DNA of 64,000 nucleotides from CBDFGE01 sp965247055 (GTDB lineage Bacteria > Chloroflexota > Dehalococcoidia > Lucifugimonadales > JAGWBF01): positions 310,001-374,000 of the forward strand of contig CBDFGE010000006.1 in the NCBI GenBank assembly GCA_965247055.1. The letters are read 5' to 3'. The notes under the pieces were generated by a model that was given only the letters and a program-made list of their open reading frames with translations, was not told where the DNA came from and ran no database searches. The translations under genes and the position numbers were made by a program. This document shows, piece by piece, positions 10,258-19,176 of this stretch; within the stretch, counting starts at the first letter, position 1; each line of letters starts with the position of its first letter.

Positions 10258-11385
10258 CTAAAGGGCCTCTGCGACCCTGTCGCCCATCTCCTTCGTTCCC
10301 ACCTTCTTCACCCTGGGGCCTGAGTCTTCTCCCGAGGGCCCCTGTCCGGCCTCGGACGGGAAGATGTCGGGAGTGCGGTAACCGTCCTTGATGGACTGCT
10401 CCACGGCGCGCTCCACGGCGGCGGCCTCCTCGGTCAGACCCAGTGAGTAGCGCATCATCAGGGCGACGGTGAGGATGGTCCCGATGGGATTGGCCACCCC
10501 CTTTCCGGTGATGTCGGGGGCCGAGCCATGGATGGGCTCGTAGAACCCCAGGGTCCTCCTCCCCTCTACCGGTACCTGTGCCAGGCTAGCCGAGGGGAGG
10601 AGCCCCATGGAGGCCGCCAGGACCGAAGCTTCGTCCGTCAAGATGTCGCCGAAGGTGTTCTCCGCGACGATGACGTCGAACCTGGACGGCTGCTGGACGA
10701 GCTGCATGGCGCAGGTGTCCACGAGCACGTGGTCCAGCTTTACGTCGGGGTATTCCGAGGCCATCTCGGTGGCCAGCTGCCGCCACAGGCGTGAGGTGTC
10801 CAGCACGTTGGCCTTGTCCACCGATGAGAGTATCCTCCTGCGCCGCCGGGCGAGCTCAAAACCTACGCGCAGCACCCTCTCAATCTCGCCCTGGCTATAG
10901 CGCAGGGTGTCCACCGCAGTCCAACCTCTCCGGGTCTGGCGGCGTCCCTTGGGCTTGGCGTAGTACAACCCGCCGGTGAGCTCCCGGATTACGACTATAT
11001 CCACCCCTGCCAGCACGGCGGGCTTCAGTACGCTATGCCCGGCAAGCTCCGGGAACACCTTCACCGGCCGGATGTTGGCAAAGACCCCCAGCCCTTTGCG
11101 GAGCGTCAAGAGGCCGTCCTCGGGACGCACGGAGGCTTGGGGGTTGTCCCATGTTGGACCTCCCACGGCTCCGAACAGTACCGCGTCCGAGCGCTGGGCC
11201 GTCTCCAGGGTCTCTGGGCGCAAAGGGACGCCGAACCTGTCTATGGCCGCGCCGCCCACGTGGTCGTAGGTGAGGTTGAAGCGATGGCCGAACCTTCTGC
11301 CCGAGGCCTCCAGGACCTTCACCCCCTCGGCGATCACCTCCGGGCCTATGCCATCTCCGGGCAATACCGCTATATTGAACTCCAC
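10258..11385 (-). CDS. leuB: 3-isopropylmalate dehydrogenase
   Basis: A 375-residue isocitrate/isopropylmalate dehydrogenase family enzyme: NAD-dependent oxidative decarboxylation of 3-isopropylmalate in leucine biosynthesis. It opens with the family start LPGDGIGPEV. LeuB-type substrate residues appear in LLTLRKGLGVFANIRPV, with RELTGGLYYAKPKG following and the nucleotide site in EPIHGSAPDITGKGVANP. The C-terminus carries an extra acidic/basic tail. The GTG at 11383-11385 is preceded by GGAGGT at 5-6 nt. Other leu genes are not in the window. It is convergent with the lipoprotein gene, with 9 bases between stops. Confidence 0.95.
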   Translation of the reverse strand: MEFNIAVLPGDGIGPEVIAEGVKVLEASGRRFGHRFNLTYDHVGGAAIDRFGVPLRPETLETAQRSDAVLFGAVGGPTWDNPQASVRPEDGLLTLRKGLGVFANIRPVKVFPELAGHSVLKPAVLAGVDIVVIRELTGGLYYAKPKGRRQTRRGWTAVDTLRYSQGEIERVLRVGFELARRRRRILSSVDKANVLDTSRLWRQLATEMASEYPDVKLDHVLVDTCAMQLVQQPSRFDVIVAENTFGDILTDEASVLAASMGLLPSASLAQVPVEGRRTLGFYEPIHGSAPDITGKGVANPIGTILTVALMMRYSLGLTEEAAAVERAVEQSIKDGYRTPDIFPSEAGQGPSGEDSGPRVKKVGTKEMGDRVAEAL

Positions 11386-11558
11386 GTCCGACCTCCCTGC
11401 TTAACTCTATGTGACCCCGGCCTGAACGCCATACGCCCCCCTTACCCCAGCCCTGGAAAGGGTGGCAGCAGTCCCATTATACGGTCATCGGTGGCCCGAA
11501 GCATCCGGCGAGGGTGCCCACGGGTCGAACGGGCCTGGTAAGCTGTGCCTGGAAGCGG

Positions 11559-11587
11559 TTGACAGGCGGTTGAATTCCCCATACAAT
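11559..11587 (+). promoter_or_regulatory. Sigma-70-type promoter of the nitronate monooxygenase gene
   Basis: TTGACA (11559-11564) and TACAAT (11582-11587) with a 17-base spacer. The predicted start near 11594 is about 28 bases before the ATG. Confidence 0.8.
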
Positions 11588-11621
11588 CTGTGCGACTCCA
11601 GCGTGAGCCCTTGGGGGTGGG

Positions 11622-12581
11622 ATGAGACCGACCCGGGTCCGCCAAATTCTGGGTATCGAATACCCCATCTTGCAGGCGGGGATGCCCTGGGTGTCCAACC
11701 CAGAGCTGGTGGCCGCCGTGTCGGACGCGGGCGGCCTGGGGATACTCCACCCCTCGGCAGGTATGAGCCGCGGTGGAGACATGGTCGATAACCTCCGGGA
11801 GAACATTCGGAAGGTTCGCAGGCTGACCACAAGCCCCTTCGGCGTAAGTTTTTACCTGGCCAACCCTCTGGTCTCCAGCCTGATCGACGTGGCCATCGAG
11901 GAGGGGCTGAGGGTAGCAGTAACCTACAGCGGGAGCCCGGCCCTGTACACCGGCGTGCTCAAGACTAGCGACGTCGTAGTACTCCATCAGGTATCCACCG
12001 TAAGACATGCACGGGGAGCGGAGGCCCAGGGTGTGGACCTGATCATAGCCGAAGGCTACGAAGGCGGTGGGATCAGGGGCCCGGACGAGACCCCTAACCT
12101 GGCGCTGATCCCTCAGGTCGTGGACGTCGTCTCGATCCCCGTCATCGCCTCCGGCGGCATCATGGACGGCCGGGGCTACGTGGCCGCCCTGGTGCTGGGA
12201 GCCCAGGGGATACAGATGGGGACCAGGTTTGTGGCCACCCACGAGTGCATCGCCCACCCGAAGTACAAGGCGGCCTTGCTCGGGGCCATCGACACGGGCA
12301 CGGTGGTCGCCGGCAGGTATTACAGGCCCACCAGGGTGCTACGCAGCGAAGTGGCCCTCAGGCTGAAGGAGAGCTCACCGCCGGCCGGCACCGACCCGTT
12401 GGGCCGCTGGGAGGCGGAGCTGGGCCCGGCGCAGGTCAGGGAGGCCCTGCTCGAAGGAGACCTGGGGGGTGTGGCATACTGCGGCGCCGGTGTGGGCCTG
12501 GTCTCTGAGATAATGGGTGCCGGGGCTGTGGTGCAGGGGCTGGTGGAGGAGGCTGACGCTATCCGAGCGAGCTTGCACTGA
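11622..12581 (+). CDS. Nitronate monooxygenase / FabK-like FMN enzyme
   Basis: A 319-residue TIM-barrel flavoprotein of the 2-nitropropane dioxygenase family. It has the family N-terminus (GIEYPILQAGMPWVSNPELV), the AVSDAGGLGIL motif and the FMN-binding stretches IAEGYEGGG and IPVIASGGIMDGRG, then AQGIQMGTRFVATHE. Members oxidise alkyl nitronates or act as enoyl-ACP reductases; the sequence does not decide between them. It is monocistronic, with its own promoter (11559-11587) and GGGGGTGGG before the ATG. It is convergent with sbcD. Confidence 0.88.
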   Translation: MRPTRVRQILGIEYPILQAGMPWVSNPELVAAVSDAGGLGILHPSAGMSRGGDMVDNLRENIRKVRRLTTSPFGVSFYLANPLVSSLIDVAIEEGLRVAVTYSGSPALYTGVLKTSDVVVLHQVSTVRHARGAEAQGVDLIIAEGYEGGGIRGPDETPNLALIPQVVDVVSIPVIASGGIMDGRGYVAALVLGAQGIQMGTRFVATHECIAHPKYKAALLGAIDTGTVVAGRYYRPTRVLRSEVALRLKESSPPAGTDPLGRWEAELGPAQVREALLEGDLGGVAYCGAGVGLVSEIMGAGAVVQGLVEEADAIRASLH

Positions 12582-12622
12582 GGCTCCGGGCGTGCCGGCC
12601 GCACGGTGCCAGATGCCCGGTA

Positions 12623-13864
12623 TCAGCCCTTGCCGGCAGCCTCGGCCGAGATCAGCTCCTCCGCGTACCGCATCATCCGATCCCGGCGTTTCCCTTCAAC
12701 ATTCCGGCTCTCCAGATAGATGCGAAGCGCCTGCACGGGGCTCAGGCCCTCGGCAACCCCGGAGGCTAACCTCGGCCTTCGCTCTTGCTCCACCTCGCGG
12801 GTGATGGCAGCCACGTAATGGGCACCGCGAAGGGCCTCCTGCACGTCGGATTCCCTTATCTGTAGTTCGAGGCCGGCGGGTAACGAGATCCTCAGCCGCA
12901 CCACCGCGTCTGCGACGCTCCGACGCATGATGGCTCTTATCACTGTCCCCGTTGGGTCCTCGTCCCCCGGGGGCACCGTCACCTCTATGGTGAGGAAGGC
13001 GCGGGCGTTGACCGGTTCGAATCGGAAGTCCCGTAGCCGCCGGCCCTGGGGCGCCGAAGGGTCCAGGTCCACCACGCAGAACCCCTTGGTATCCGCCTCT
13101 TCGCTGAAGTCCACCCTCTGGAGGCTCCCCGCGTAGACCACCATTGGGTCGTGGGCCAGCACCTGGTGCCTGTGCACGTGACCCAGGGCCACGTAATCCA
13201 GCGCTGGCTTGCGAACGGCGCTGGGGAAAAGGGCATGGTCTTGACCCAGCATCATGGACCGCTCAGTGCCGATCTGGGCGCCGTTGATAGTCACGTGGCC
13301 CGCCAGGATCGCGGGAAGGGATGGGTCCAGTCCCTCGACGCAGCTTTCGATCCGGCTGGTAAAGAGCTCCTCGATTCTCTCTCGTACCTGGTCGATGGTC
13401 AGGCCCCGGGACTCCTCCCGGGTGAGGAGGCCGCTGCGCCGGGGCCAGGGGACCGCCACGATCTGGAGGGGACCATCCCGGGTCGGCACCGTGTAGGTCT
13501 CGAGGCTGTCTCCAACGTAGAGGTTGGGTACATGGAGGGTGCGGAAGATCTCTATGGCGGTGGCCCTGCCAACCGCATAGGGTAGGTCGTGATTGCCCAC
13601 CAGCAGGAACACCGGGATGCCCTCCGACGACAGACGCGCCAGCCGCTTGGCCAGCTCCCGCTGCTGGGTCTGGGAAGGGTCCCGGCCCTTGTAGGCGTCC
13701 CCGGCGAGGAGTACGAGGTCCACATCCTGGCTGGTGGCGTACTCCACCACCTCGTCCAGGCTAGAAAGGAAGTCCAGCAGCCGCGTCGAGAGGCCTGTCT
13801 CGGGGTCGGTCCGGCCGTAGTTCTCCACGCCGATATGCAGGTCGGCGAAGTGAAGAATGCGCAT
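12623..13864 (-). CDS. sbcD: SbcD/Mre11-type DNA double-strand-break exonuclease
   Basis: A calcineurin-like phosphoesterase of about 413 residues with all Mre11/SbcD metal motifs in order: FADLHIG, LAGDAYKG, LVGNHDLP, ILAGHVT and LGHVHRH. A C-terminal capping region follows. SbcD pairs with the SMC-like ATPase SbcC to process hairpins and DNA ends. No sbcC gene adjoins it here: the neighbours are nitronate monooxygenase (convergent) and the DsrE genes. The ATG at 13862-13864 is used; a GTG directly before it would add one residue. The C-terminal domain is shorter and unlike E. coli SbcD, common in Chloroflexota-type homologues. Confidence 0.88.
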   Translation of the reverse strand: MRILHFADLHIGVENYGRTDPETGLSTRLLDFLSSLDEVVEYATSQDVDLVLLAGDAYKGRDPSQTQQRELAKRLARLSSEGIPVFLLVGNHDLPYAVGRATAIEIFRTLHVPNLYVGDSLETYTVPTRDGPLQIVAVPWPRRSGLLTREESRGLTIDQVRERIEELFTSRIESCVEGLDPSLPAILAGHVTINGAQIGTERSMMLGQDHALFPSAVRKPALDYVALGHVHRHQVLAHDPMVVYAGSLQRVDFSEEADTKGFCVVDLDPSAPQGRRLRDFRFEPVNARAFLTIEVTVPPGDEDPTGTVIRAIMRRSVADAVVRLRISLPAGLELQIRESDVQEALRGAHYVAAITREVEQERRPRLASGVAEGLSPVQALRIYLESRNVEGKRRDRMMRYAEELISAEAAGKG

Positions 13865-13966
13865 CACACACCAATCCCAACACGCCGCATCTCTTCCCTT
13901 GCCCCCCTGCCGGTAGCGCTCTCAGCCTGGACGTGCCTGTGAGAACGCCCGCGGCGCCGATGGCGT

Positions 13967-14350
13967 TTACCAGTGCCAGATGCTGTCGTGGGAGTCGAAG
14001 AGGCCGGCTATTTCCCTCCGCCCTATCAGCTTTACGCCCTGGGCGATCTCTTGCTGGCTGATTCCCCGGTCCTCCAGGTCCTCCCGGACGACGTAAGTGG
14101 GGATTCCGGCCTTGACGATCTCCGCCAGGTCCCGGTCGATTTTTGGGCCCACCTCCATCTTGACGCCGCCGAAGCTCAGCCCGCTGGCGTCCTGCCCCCG
14201 GACTGAGTAGTTGACCGCGTTGCCCCGCAGGAGCAGCGAGATATCGGCGCCCCCCTTCTTCAGGATGTGGGTCATCCAGAGAATCGTGTCGTCCTGCTCT
14301 TCAATGGTGCCGTGATATGCCCGTTCCGCGATGGAAAGGATCTTCGCCAT
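13967..14350 (-). CDS. DsrE/DsrH-like sulfur-relay family protein (third of three)
   Basis: A 127-residue small alpha/beta protein of the DsrE superfamily. The pattern is a strand, a helix, LLLRGNAVNY, and near the C-terminus YVVREDLEDRGI, resembling the DsrH/TusB-type end. It contains no cysteine. The preferred start is the ATG at 14348-14350, preceded by a GGAGG site and only 8 bases from the previous gene's stop. Longer in-frame extensions overlap that gene and look spurious. It is the last gene of a three-gene set (15100 to 13967) that recalls the DsrEFH/TusBCD hetero-oligomer, in which only one subunit carries the active cysteine. Confidence 0.75.
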   Translation of the reverse strand: MAKILSIAERAYHGTIEEQDDTILWMTHILKKGGADISLLLRGNAVNYSVRGQDASGLSFGGVKMEVGPKIDRDLAEIVKAGIPTYVVREDLEDRGISQQEIAQGVKLIGRREIAGLFDSHDSIWHW

Positions 14351-14358
14351 TATGCCTC

Positions 14359-14748
14359 CTACTTGGTAGCCATGACCAGGGTGTTGGAGCTCTCGTTGGA
14401 CCACTTCAGGAAGTCGGCGGGAGCGCCTCGCCGCGCGCCCTCGATCCAGTTCCCGGAGCCCCGCTCGTCTACGCAGAGGCCGCAGTTGATCCAGTCCACC
14501 AGCTCGGTCTTGAACAGGCCCGCGATGAAGCTGGCGGTGGTGGGGTGCTGCTCCTCCTCCACGGTGGTGCCGTGGACCGGGTTGGGGTGGGCCTTCTGCT
14601 CAGCCATCGTGAGGTTTACGGCCCCTTCGTAGGCGAACACGTTGACCTTGTGCCCCTTGCGGACCGCGGCGTCAATAATGCGCAGGGCCGTGGTTGTTGT
14701 TTCCGATTCGTAGGGTGGGTCCATCAGTGCGATAGTCAGAGTTGCCAT
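14359..14748 (-). CDS. DsrE-family protein with the candidate active cysteine
   Basis: A 129-residue DsrE-superfamily protein. The segment WINCGLCVDERG (about residues 88-99) lies where DsrE/TusD place the persulfide-carrying cysteine, so this is the probable sulfur-binding subunit of the three-gene set. DsrE-like proteins pass persulfide sulfur in tRNA thiolation or in sulfur oxidation. No DsrAB, TusA or TusE is visible, so the pathway is open. ATG at 14746-14748 with GAGGCGAC upstream. Gaps to the neighbouring genes are 16 and 8 bases, which supports one transcript. Confidence 0.78.
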   Translation of the reverse strand: MATLTIALMDPPYESETTTTALRIIDAAVRKGHKVNVFAYEGAVNLTMAEQKAHPNPVHGTTVEEEQHPTTASFIAGLFKTELVDWINCGLCVDERGSGNWIEGARRGAPADFLKWSNESSNTLVMATK

Positions 14749-14764
14749 GTCGCCTCCTTCTCTA

Positions 14765-15100
14765 CTAATGCCACACGATCTTGGTGCCTTCCTGCACCAG
14801 CAGGTCCACCAGGTTGTCCACGCTGGAGACCGTCACGCCGTCCAGGGTACCCGATTGGGGGATACCCCGCTCCCGCAGGGAGAAGTCATCGGCAGCCAGC
14901 TTGACCGAGGGCGACCGCTGCCTGAGCCCCCCCAGTGGGTTGTTCTTTACGCCCTTTCGGGTCGTCAGGACGCCGTTCTGGATGAGGAACAGGGTAACCT
15001 TGTTGCCTGCGCTCGCCAGGTCCCCGGCCAGGTCGTACATATACGTTGGGTCTCCATATTCGAAGGGGTCCCGGGACTCGATCAGTACGTATCGCGACAC
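14765..15100 (-). CDS. DsrE-family protein (first of three)
   Basis: A 111-residue member of the same superfamily, first in transcription order. It has the strand-helix start (YVLIESRDPFEYGD), VTLFLIQNGV, the LAADDFSLRERGI segment like a DsrF/DsrH helix, and a short WH terminus. No cysteine is present, so it would be a structural partner of the cysteine-bearing second gene. The GTG at 15098-15100 follows GAGGAGG by about 7 nt; an ATG three bases upstream is in another frame. Confidence 0.75.
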   Translation of the reverse strand: MSRYVLIESRDPFEYGDPTYMYDLAGDLASAGNKVTLFLIQNGVLTTRKGVKNNPLGGLRQRSPSVKLAADDFSLRERGIPQSGTLDGVTVSSVDNLVDLLVQEGTKIVWH

Positions 15101-15240
15101 GCATTACCTCCTCTGGTGATTTCGCCGGTAGGGTAGTGTTGCCGGAAACTTGCATTCATATGCTAAGGGCATCGGGCGGGGCTGTCAACTGCCTGTCCTG
15201 GAGCTGGGTGGGGACCGCCTCCAGCGCCGGGCCTCCCTTA

Positions 15241-15705
15241 CTACGCAGACCGGTTCCGGGCCCATCCCTCGTCGAAGGGGGTCCAGAAGAAGGAAGTGAT
15301 GGTCAGTCTTCTGAACTTCCACTCCCCGTCGACCCTCACGTACTCCTCGTCGTAGCGGCCCGAGCCCCAAACCGCCCGGTCTCCCGCGGCGTAGGTACAG
15401 GCCATGAACATGTACCATGACCCCCGGGCCGCGTCTCCGTCTACCTCTATGGCCGGGTTCAGCACCATGTGGACGGTAAAGGGCAGTCTCTGGGACGCCT
15501 TCACGAAGAAGTCCCGTATCGCCTCCCGGCCTTCAGCCCCTCCCCTCATCCCACCGTCCCACACCGCGTCCTCCACGAACAGCTCCAAGATGTTGTCGGC
15601 GTCGTGGTTGTCGTCGCGGTAGTAGCAGTAGCGGGCCTTGAGCCTCCTGATCGCCTCTATGTCCTCCAGAGTCCCGACTCTTCTCTCCAGGTCCTCCAGG
15701 CTCAT
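15241..15705 (-). CDS. SnoaL-like / NTF2-like protein
   Basis: A 154-residue protein of the NTF2-like SnoaL group. It shows the helix IRRLKARYCYYRDD, the acidic pocket stretch LFVEDAVWDGG, GREAIRDFF, and the later beta strands HMVLNPAIEVDGDAARGSWYM. Such cone-shaped proteins act as small isomerases/hydrolases or ligand binders, often in degradation of aromatic or polyketide compounds; the specific role cannot be read. The ATG at 15703-15705 follows GGAGGCAAAGC. A 140-base gap separates it from the DsrE set. Confidence 0.8.
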   Translation of the reverse strand: MSLEDLERRVGTLEDIEAIRRLKARYCYYRDDNHDADNILELFVEDAVWDGGMRGGAEGREAIRDFFVKASQRLPFTVHMVLNPAIEVDGDAARGSWYMFMACTYAAGDRAVWGSGRYDEEYVRVDGEWKFRRLTITSFFWTPFDEGWARNRSA

Positions 15706-16507
15706 GCTTTGCCTCCTTGCCGCCGGTCGGCCGGCAGTGTGGTGGTCTCCCCCTTCGCCCCTCCACTATACCGCGTTGCAGTAGCGGAGCTCGTCTCGTC
15801 TCCCTACTATGGCGTAAATTCATCGGCTCCAATGTCCACAGTCCCATTGAATGGCCTGGAGTCTCCATCGAAGTCGGAGCTCGGGGCGTTGGAGTTTGTT
15901 CCGGCATCGATGGCGGGAGAACCCGGTGCCAAGTGGTAGTTGCCGGCGGCTGAGTTCACGAACCCGGGTGGGGTCGCGTTGGTAAACACGTCTCCGGCGC
16001 CCAGGGCTACACCGCCATTGGTATGGTTATACATGTAGTTATGTTGGTGTAGCGGATCCGTGTTGTTGGCCACCCTTATCGCATCCTGATCGGTACCGTC
16101 CCCTACCAGGATGTTGTTGACGATGTTTGCCCGGCCTCCGAAGGAGCCGATGCTGAAGGAAAAGGCGCCGTTGTCCTTGTTTACGACGGTGTTATTGCGG
16201 ATGAGAGGTTCACCGCTATTCACTAATATGCCGTAGGAGTTGAAGGGGACGGACTCTAAGGTGGACTCACTGTAGATAACGTTGTTCTGTATTATGGGGC
16301 TACCTTCCATGGTTACGCTGATGCCTCGACTCTGTAACTTGGCGAAGGCTTCGATCGTAAAGCCATCCAGGACTGCAGCATTGCTCACACGACGGAACTC
16401 CACCGCAGTGGCACCGCCTTCATCTGAGTGAGGTGGACCCCAAAATTCGGACAGGTGGCTAAGAGAGAGTCCCGCTCCTAAAATAGGACGGAAACAAGGA
16501 GCAGGAC

Positions 16508-16792
16508 ATGAAGCAAACACGTAAGAAGCACAGCCCAGTCTTCAAGGCGAAAGTGGCTTTGGCCGCGCTCCAGGGGGAGCACACCATTGCAGAGCTGGCC
16601 AGCCGGTTTGAAGTCCACCCGAGCCAGATCCATGCCTGGAAGAAGGCCTTGACTCAGGGGGCGCCGCACCTCTTTGAAAATGGTGGTGGACGCCAGGAGA
16701 AGGACCAAGAGGTCCTCACTGCCCAGCTCTACCAACAGATTGGGCAGCTCAAGGTGGAACGGGATTTTTTGTCACGGAGCTTCGGGTTGTGA
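16508..16792 (+). CDS. IS3-family transposase OrfA (copy 1)
   Basis: A 94-residue helix-turn-helix protein (AELASRFEVHPSQIHAWKK) followed by a leucine-rich coiled segment, as in IS3-family OrfA that binds the element ends and fuses to OrfB by programmed frameshifting. It is the same protein as in the inverted copy at 20840-21124. The ATG is preceded by AAGGAGCAGG. It ends TGA at 16790-16792; in the intact copy OrfB begins within this stop by a GTGA overlap. Confidence 0.9.
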   Translation: MKQTRKKHSPVFKAKVALAALQGEHTIAELASRFEVHPSQIHAWKKALTQGAPHLFENGGGRQEKDQEVLTAQLYQQIGQLKVERDFLSRSFGL

Positions 16793-16813
16793 GCCGGTCC
16801 CAACGCCGGGCCA

Positions 16814-17725
16814 TTGATTGACCGAGAAGAACCGAAGCTGTCTCTGGTGCGCCAGTGCGCCTTGCTGGGTATCAGCCGCTCCTCGTTGTACTACCTGCCA
16901 ACCGAGGCCGGCGCCGAGGACTTGGAGTTGATGGCCCTCATAGACCAACAGTACCTGAAGACACCTTTCTACGGCTCCAGAAGGATGACTGCCTGGCTCA
17001 GCAATCACGGACACCAGGTCAACCGCAAGCGGGTCCGCCGGCTGATGCAGCTGATAGGCCTGGAGGCCATCTACCGGCGTCCCAACACCAGCAAGCCAAA
17101 CCCAGGGCATAAGGTCTATCCGTACTTGCTCAGGGGGCTGGAGATCAACCGGGTCAACCAGGTGTGGGCCACCGACATCACCTACATACCCATGGCTCGG
17201 GGTTTCCTCTACTTGGTGGCCATCATGGACTGGCACAGCCGCTACGTGCTGGCCTGGCGGCTGTCCAACACCCTGGAGGTAGACTTCTGTGTTGCGGCTC
17301 TGGAAGAGGCCTTGAGCAAGGGTCGGCCACAGATCTTCAACACCGACCAGGGCAGCCAGTTCACCAGCGAGGCCTTCACCAGCATGCTGCTGGCGCAAGG
17401 CGTTCAAGTGAGCATGGACGGCAGGGGCCGGTGCATGGACAACGTCTTCGTGGAACGGCTGTGGCGCAGCATCAAGTACGAGGAGGTGTACCTGAAGGCA
17501 TACCAAAATGGGACTGAGGCCAGAAAGGGGATTGGGACTTATCTGGCCTTCTACAACCAAGAGCGGCCCCATCAAGCCCTGGGCTATCGGTCACCGGGTC
17601 AGGTGTTCCATGCAGTGAGCCCACAAAGGTGTTTACTGGAACATCCACGAGCCTTACCATCGGATGAAGGTTTACAAGACACCCCAGCGGTAGACTCTCT
17701 TATTTTAGCCTCACCGCTGTCCTGA
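16814..17725 (+). CDS. IS3-family transposase OrfB, frameshifted start (copy 1)
   Basis: Integrase-core (rve) transposase with DDE residues: Asp in VWATDITYIP, Asp in IFNTDQGSQF, and Glu in NVFVERLWRSIKYEE. The sister copy reads from a GTG overlapping the OrfA stop and gives 311 residues. Here an extra T within GGCCATTGATTG (about 16814) puts that start out of frame, so only a TTG at 16814 could begin the conserved part (303 residues). Coupling to OrfA is therefore lost and this copy may be unable to move by itself. A Q/R difference near the C-terminus separates the two copies. Confidence 0.85.
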   Translation: MIDREEPKLSLVRQCALLGISRSSLYYLPTEAGAEDLELMALIDQQYLKTPFYGSRRMTAWLSNHGHQVNRKRVRRLMQLIGLEAIYRRPNTSKPNPGHKVYPYLLRGLEINRVNQVWATDITYIPMARGFLYLVAIMDWHSRYVLAWRLSNTLEVDFCVAALEEALSKGRPQIFNTDQGSQFTSEAFTSMLLAQGVQVSMDGRGRCMDNVFVERLWRSIKYEEVYLKAYQNGTEARKGIGTYLAFYNQERPHQALGYRSPGQVFHAVSPQRCLLEHPRALPSDEGLQDTPAVDSLILASPLS

Positions 17726-18001
17726 TCATGGGGTCCACTTGAGAGGTCTGCCTGATTATGGTCTCCGCCGCGGCACCATCGCTCAAGATTTTGACATCCT
17801 TCCAGACGGTAACTCGCTCGTCGTATGTACCCGGTGCGACACGAATGGTGCCGTTCCAGGCCACCACTTCGATGGCCGACTGGATTGTCTTGAAATGGGT
17901 CTCGTCTGTACTGTTGAAGTCGTCGTCAACCATGACCTCTGAGATAGGATGGGAAAAACGGACACCAAAGTCGGATAAGATAGAGCGACGGAGGTGTCAG
18001 T

Positions 18002-18319
18002 ATGAAAGGTGTCCCTCAAGGAAGATACACGAGGGAATTCCGCCAGGAAGCAGTGAAGCTGGTAACGGAAGAGAGGCTATCATTGCCGGAGGCAGCCCGC
18101 CGGTTGTCCCTGGCGCCATCGACGTTAGGGTACTGGGTGAAGGCACAAAGGGCTGGCAAACTGGGAGATGTCGGCAAGACGTACAGGCCCTTGACTGAAG
18201 TAGAGATGGATTTGGCCCGGACTAAGAAGGAACTGGCGGAAGTGAAGATGGAGCGGGACATACTAAAAAAAGCGGCCGCGTACTTTGCCAAGGAGTCGCT
18301 GCCCGGTACGCGGCGATGA
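18002..18319 (+). CDS. IS3-family transposase OrfA (second element)
   Basis: A 105-residue OrfA with a helix-turn-helix (LPEAARRLSLAPSTLGYW) and a C-terminal coiled coil ending in the IS3-typical DILKKAAAYFAKES. GGAGGTGTCAGT precedes the ATG at 18002. The stop overlaps the ATG of OrfB (ATGA), the arrangement seen in IS3 members that produce an OrfAB fusion by frameshifting. It appears intact. Confidence 0.92.
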   Translation: MKGVPQGRYTREFRQEAVKLVTEERLSLPEAARRLSLAPSTLGYWVKAQRAGKLGDVGKTYRPLTEVEMDLARTKKELAEVKMERDILKKAAAYFAKESLPGTRR

Positions 18320-19176
18320 ATGAGTTGCGGCTCAAGTATCCAGTCCGGATGATGCGACGGATTATGAATGTATCGGCCAGCGGCTACTATGCGTGGGTGG
18401 ACCGGCCGCTGTCCAAGCGGGCACAGGAGGAAGTGCGGCTGGAGCTGGAGATAATGGCGGCCCACCAGCGGAATAGACAGACCTATGGCCCGGAACGGTT
18501 ACAGCGCGATCTGGCGGAGCATGGCGTTCGGGTGGGTGTTTGCCGGATCAAGCGGATCCGGCAAAAGCTCGGCATACGCTGTAAACAGAAGAGGAGATTC
18601 AAGACTACCACTAACTCCGCGCACAGACTGCCAGTTGCGGATAACTTGTTGGGCCAGCAGTTCAAGGTCAGTCAGCCCAACGCCGTGTGGGTGAGTGACA
18701 TCACCTATATACCGACTGATGAAGGCTGGCTATACCTGGCGGGCCACAAGGACCTGTTCACCGGAGAGCTCGTGGGCTATGCCATGGGAGAGCGGATGAC
18801 CAGGAATCTGGTTAGTCAGTCCCTATTCCGGGCGCTGAGAGCCAAACGCCCCGCGAGGGGACTGATGCATCACTCTGACCGGGGCTCTCAGTATTGCTCC
18901 CAGGAGTACAGAAATCTTATGGAGCGCTCTGGCCTGAGATCATCCATGAGCGGGAAAGGGAACTGTTTTGATAATGCGCCGATGGAGAGCTTCTGGGGAA
19001 CACTCAAGCAGGAGCTAGTCCATCACCGTCATTATCGAAGTAGACAGGAAGCAATTCGAGATATTACAGAATATATCGAGATCTTCTATAACAGGCAGCG
19101 CCGCCAGGCCAGGCTGGGATTCCTGTCACCTGCGGCCTTTCAACAAAGATTCTTTGCAGGATTACTCGCAGCTTGA
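18316..19176 (+). CDS. IS3-family transposase OrfB (second element)
   Basis: A 286-residue rve-domain transposase with an HTH_21-like N-terminus (SGYYAWVDRPLS, RQTYGPERLQRDL). The catalytic triad is complete: Asp in VWVSDITYIP, Asp in HHSDRGSQY and Glu in NAPMESFWGTLK. It ends LSPAAFQQRF as usual. No internal stop or frameshift, so this element could still be active. Confidence 0.93.
   Translation: MNELRLKYPVRMMRRIMNVSASGYYAWVDRPLSKRAQEEVRLELEIMAAHQRNRQTYGPERLQRDLAEHGVRVGVCRIKRIRQKLGIRCKQKRRFKTTTNSAHRLPVADNLLGQQFKVSQPNAVWVSDITYIPTDEGWLYLAGHKDLFTGELVGYAMGERMTRNLVSQSLFRALRAKRPARGLMHHSDRGSQYCSQEYRNLMERSGLRSSMSGKGNCFDNAPMESFWGTLKQELVHHRHYRSRQEAIRDITEYIEIFYNRQRRQARLGFLSPAAFQQRFFAGLLAA

Larger units (their letters stand above)
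16429..17742 (+). mobile_element. IS3-family element, copy 1 (1314 bp)
   Basis: Bounded by imperfect inverted repeats: TGAGGTGGACCCC at the left, and the complement of TCAAGTGGACCCC at the right. It is flanked by the 3-bp duplication GAG (16426-16428 and 17743-17745). It encodes the two-frame IS3 transposase. It is nearly identical to the inverted copy at 19891-21203 but one base longer, because of an extra T near 16814 that disturbs the start of orfB. Confidence 0.92.
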
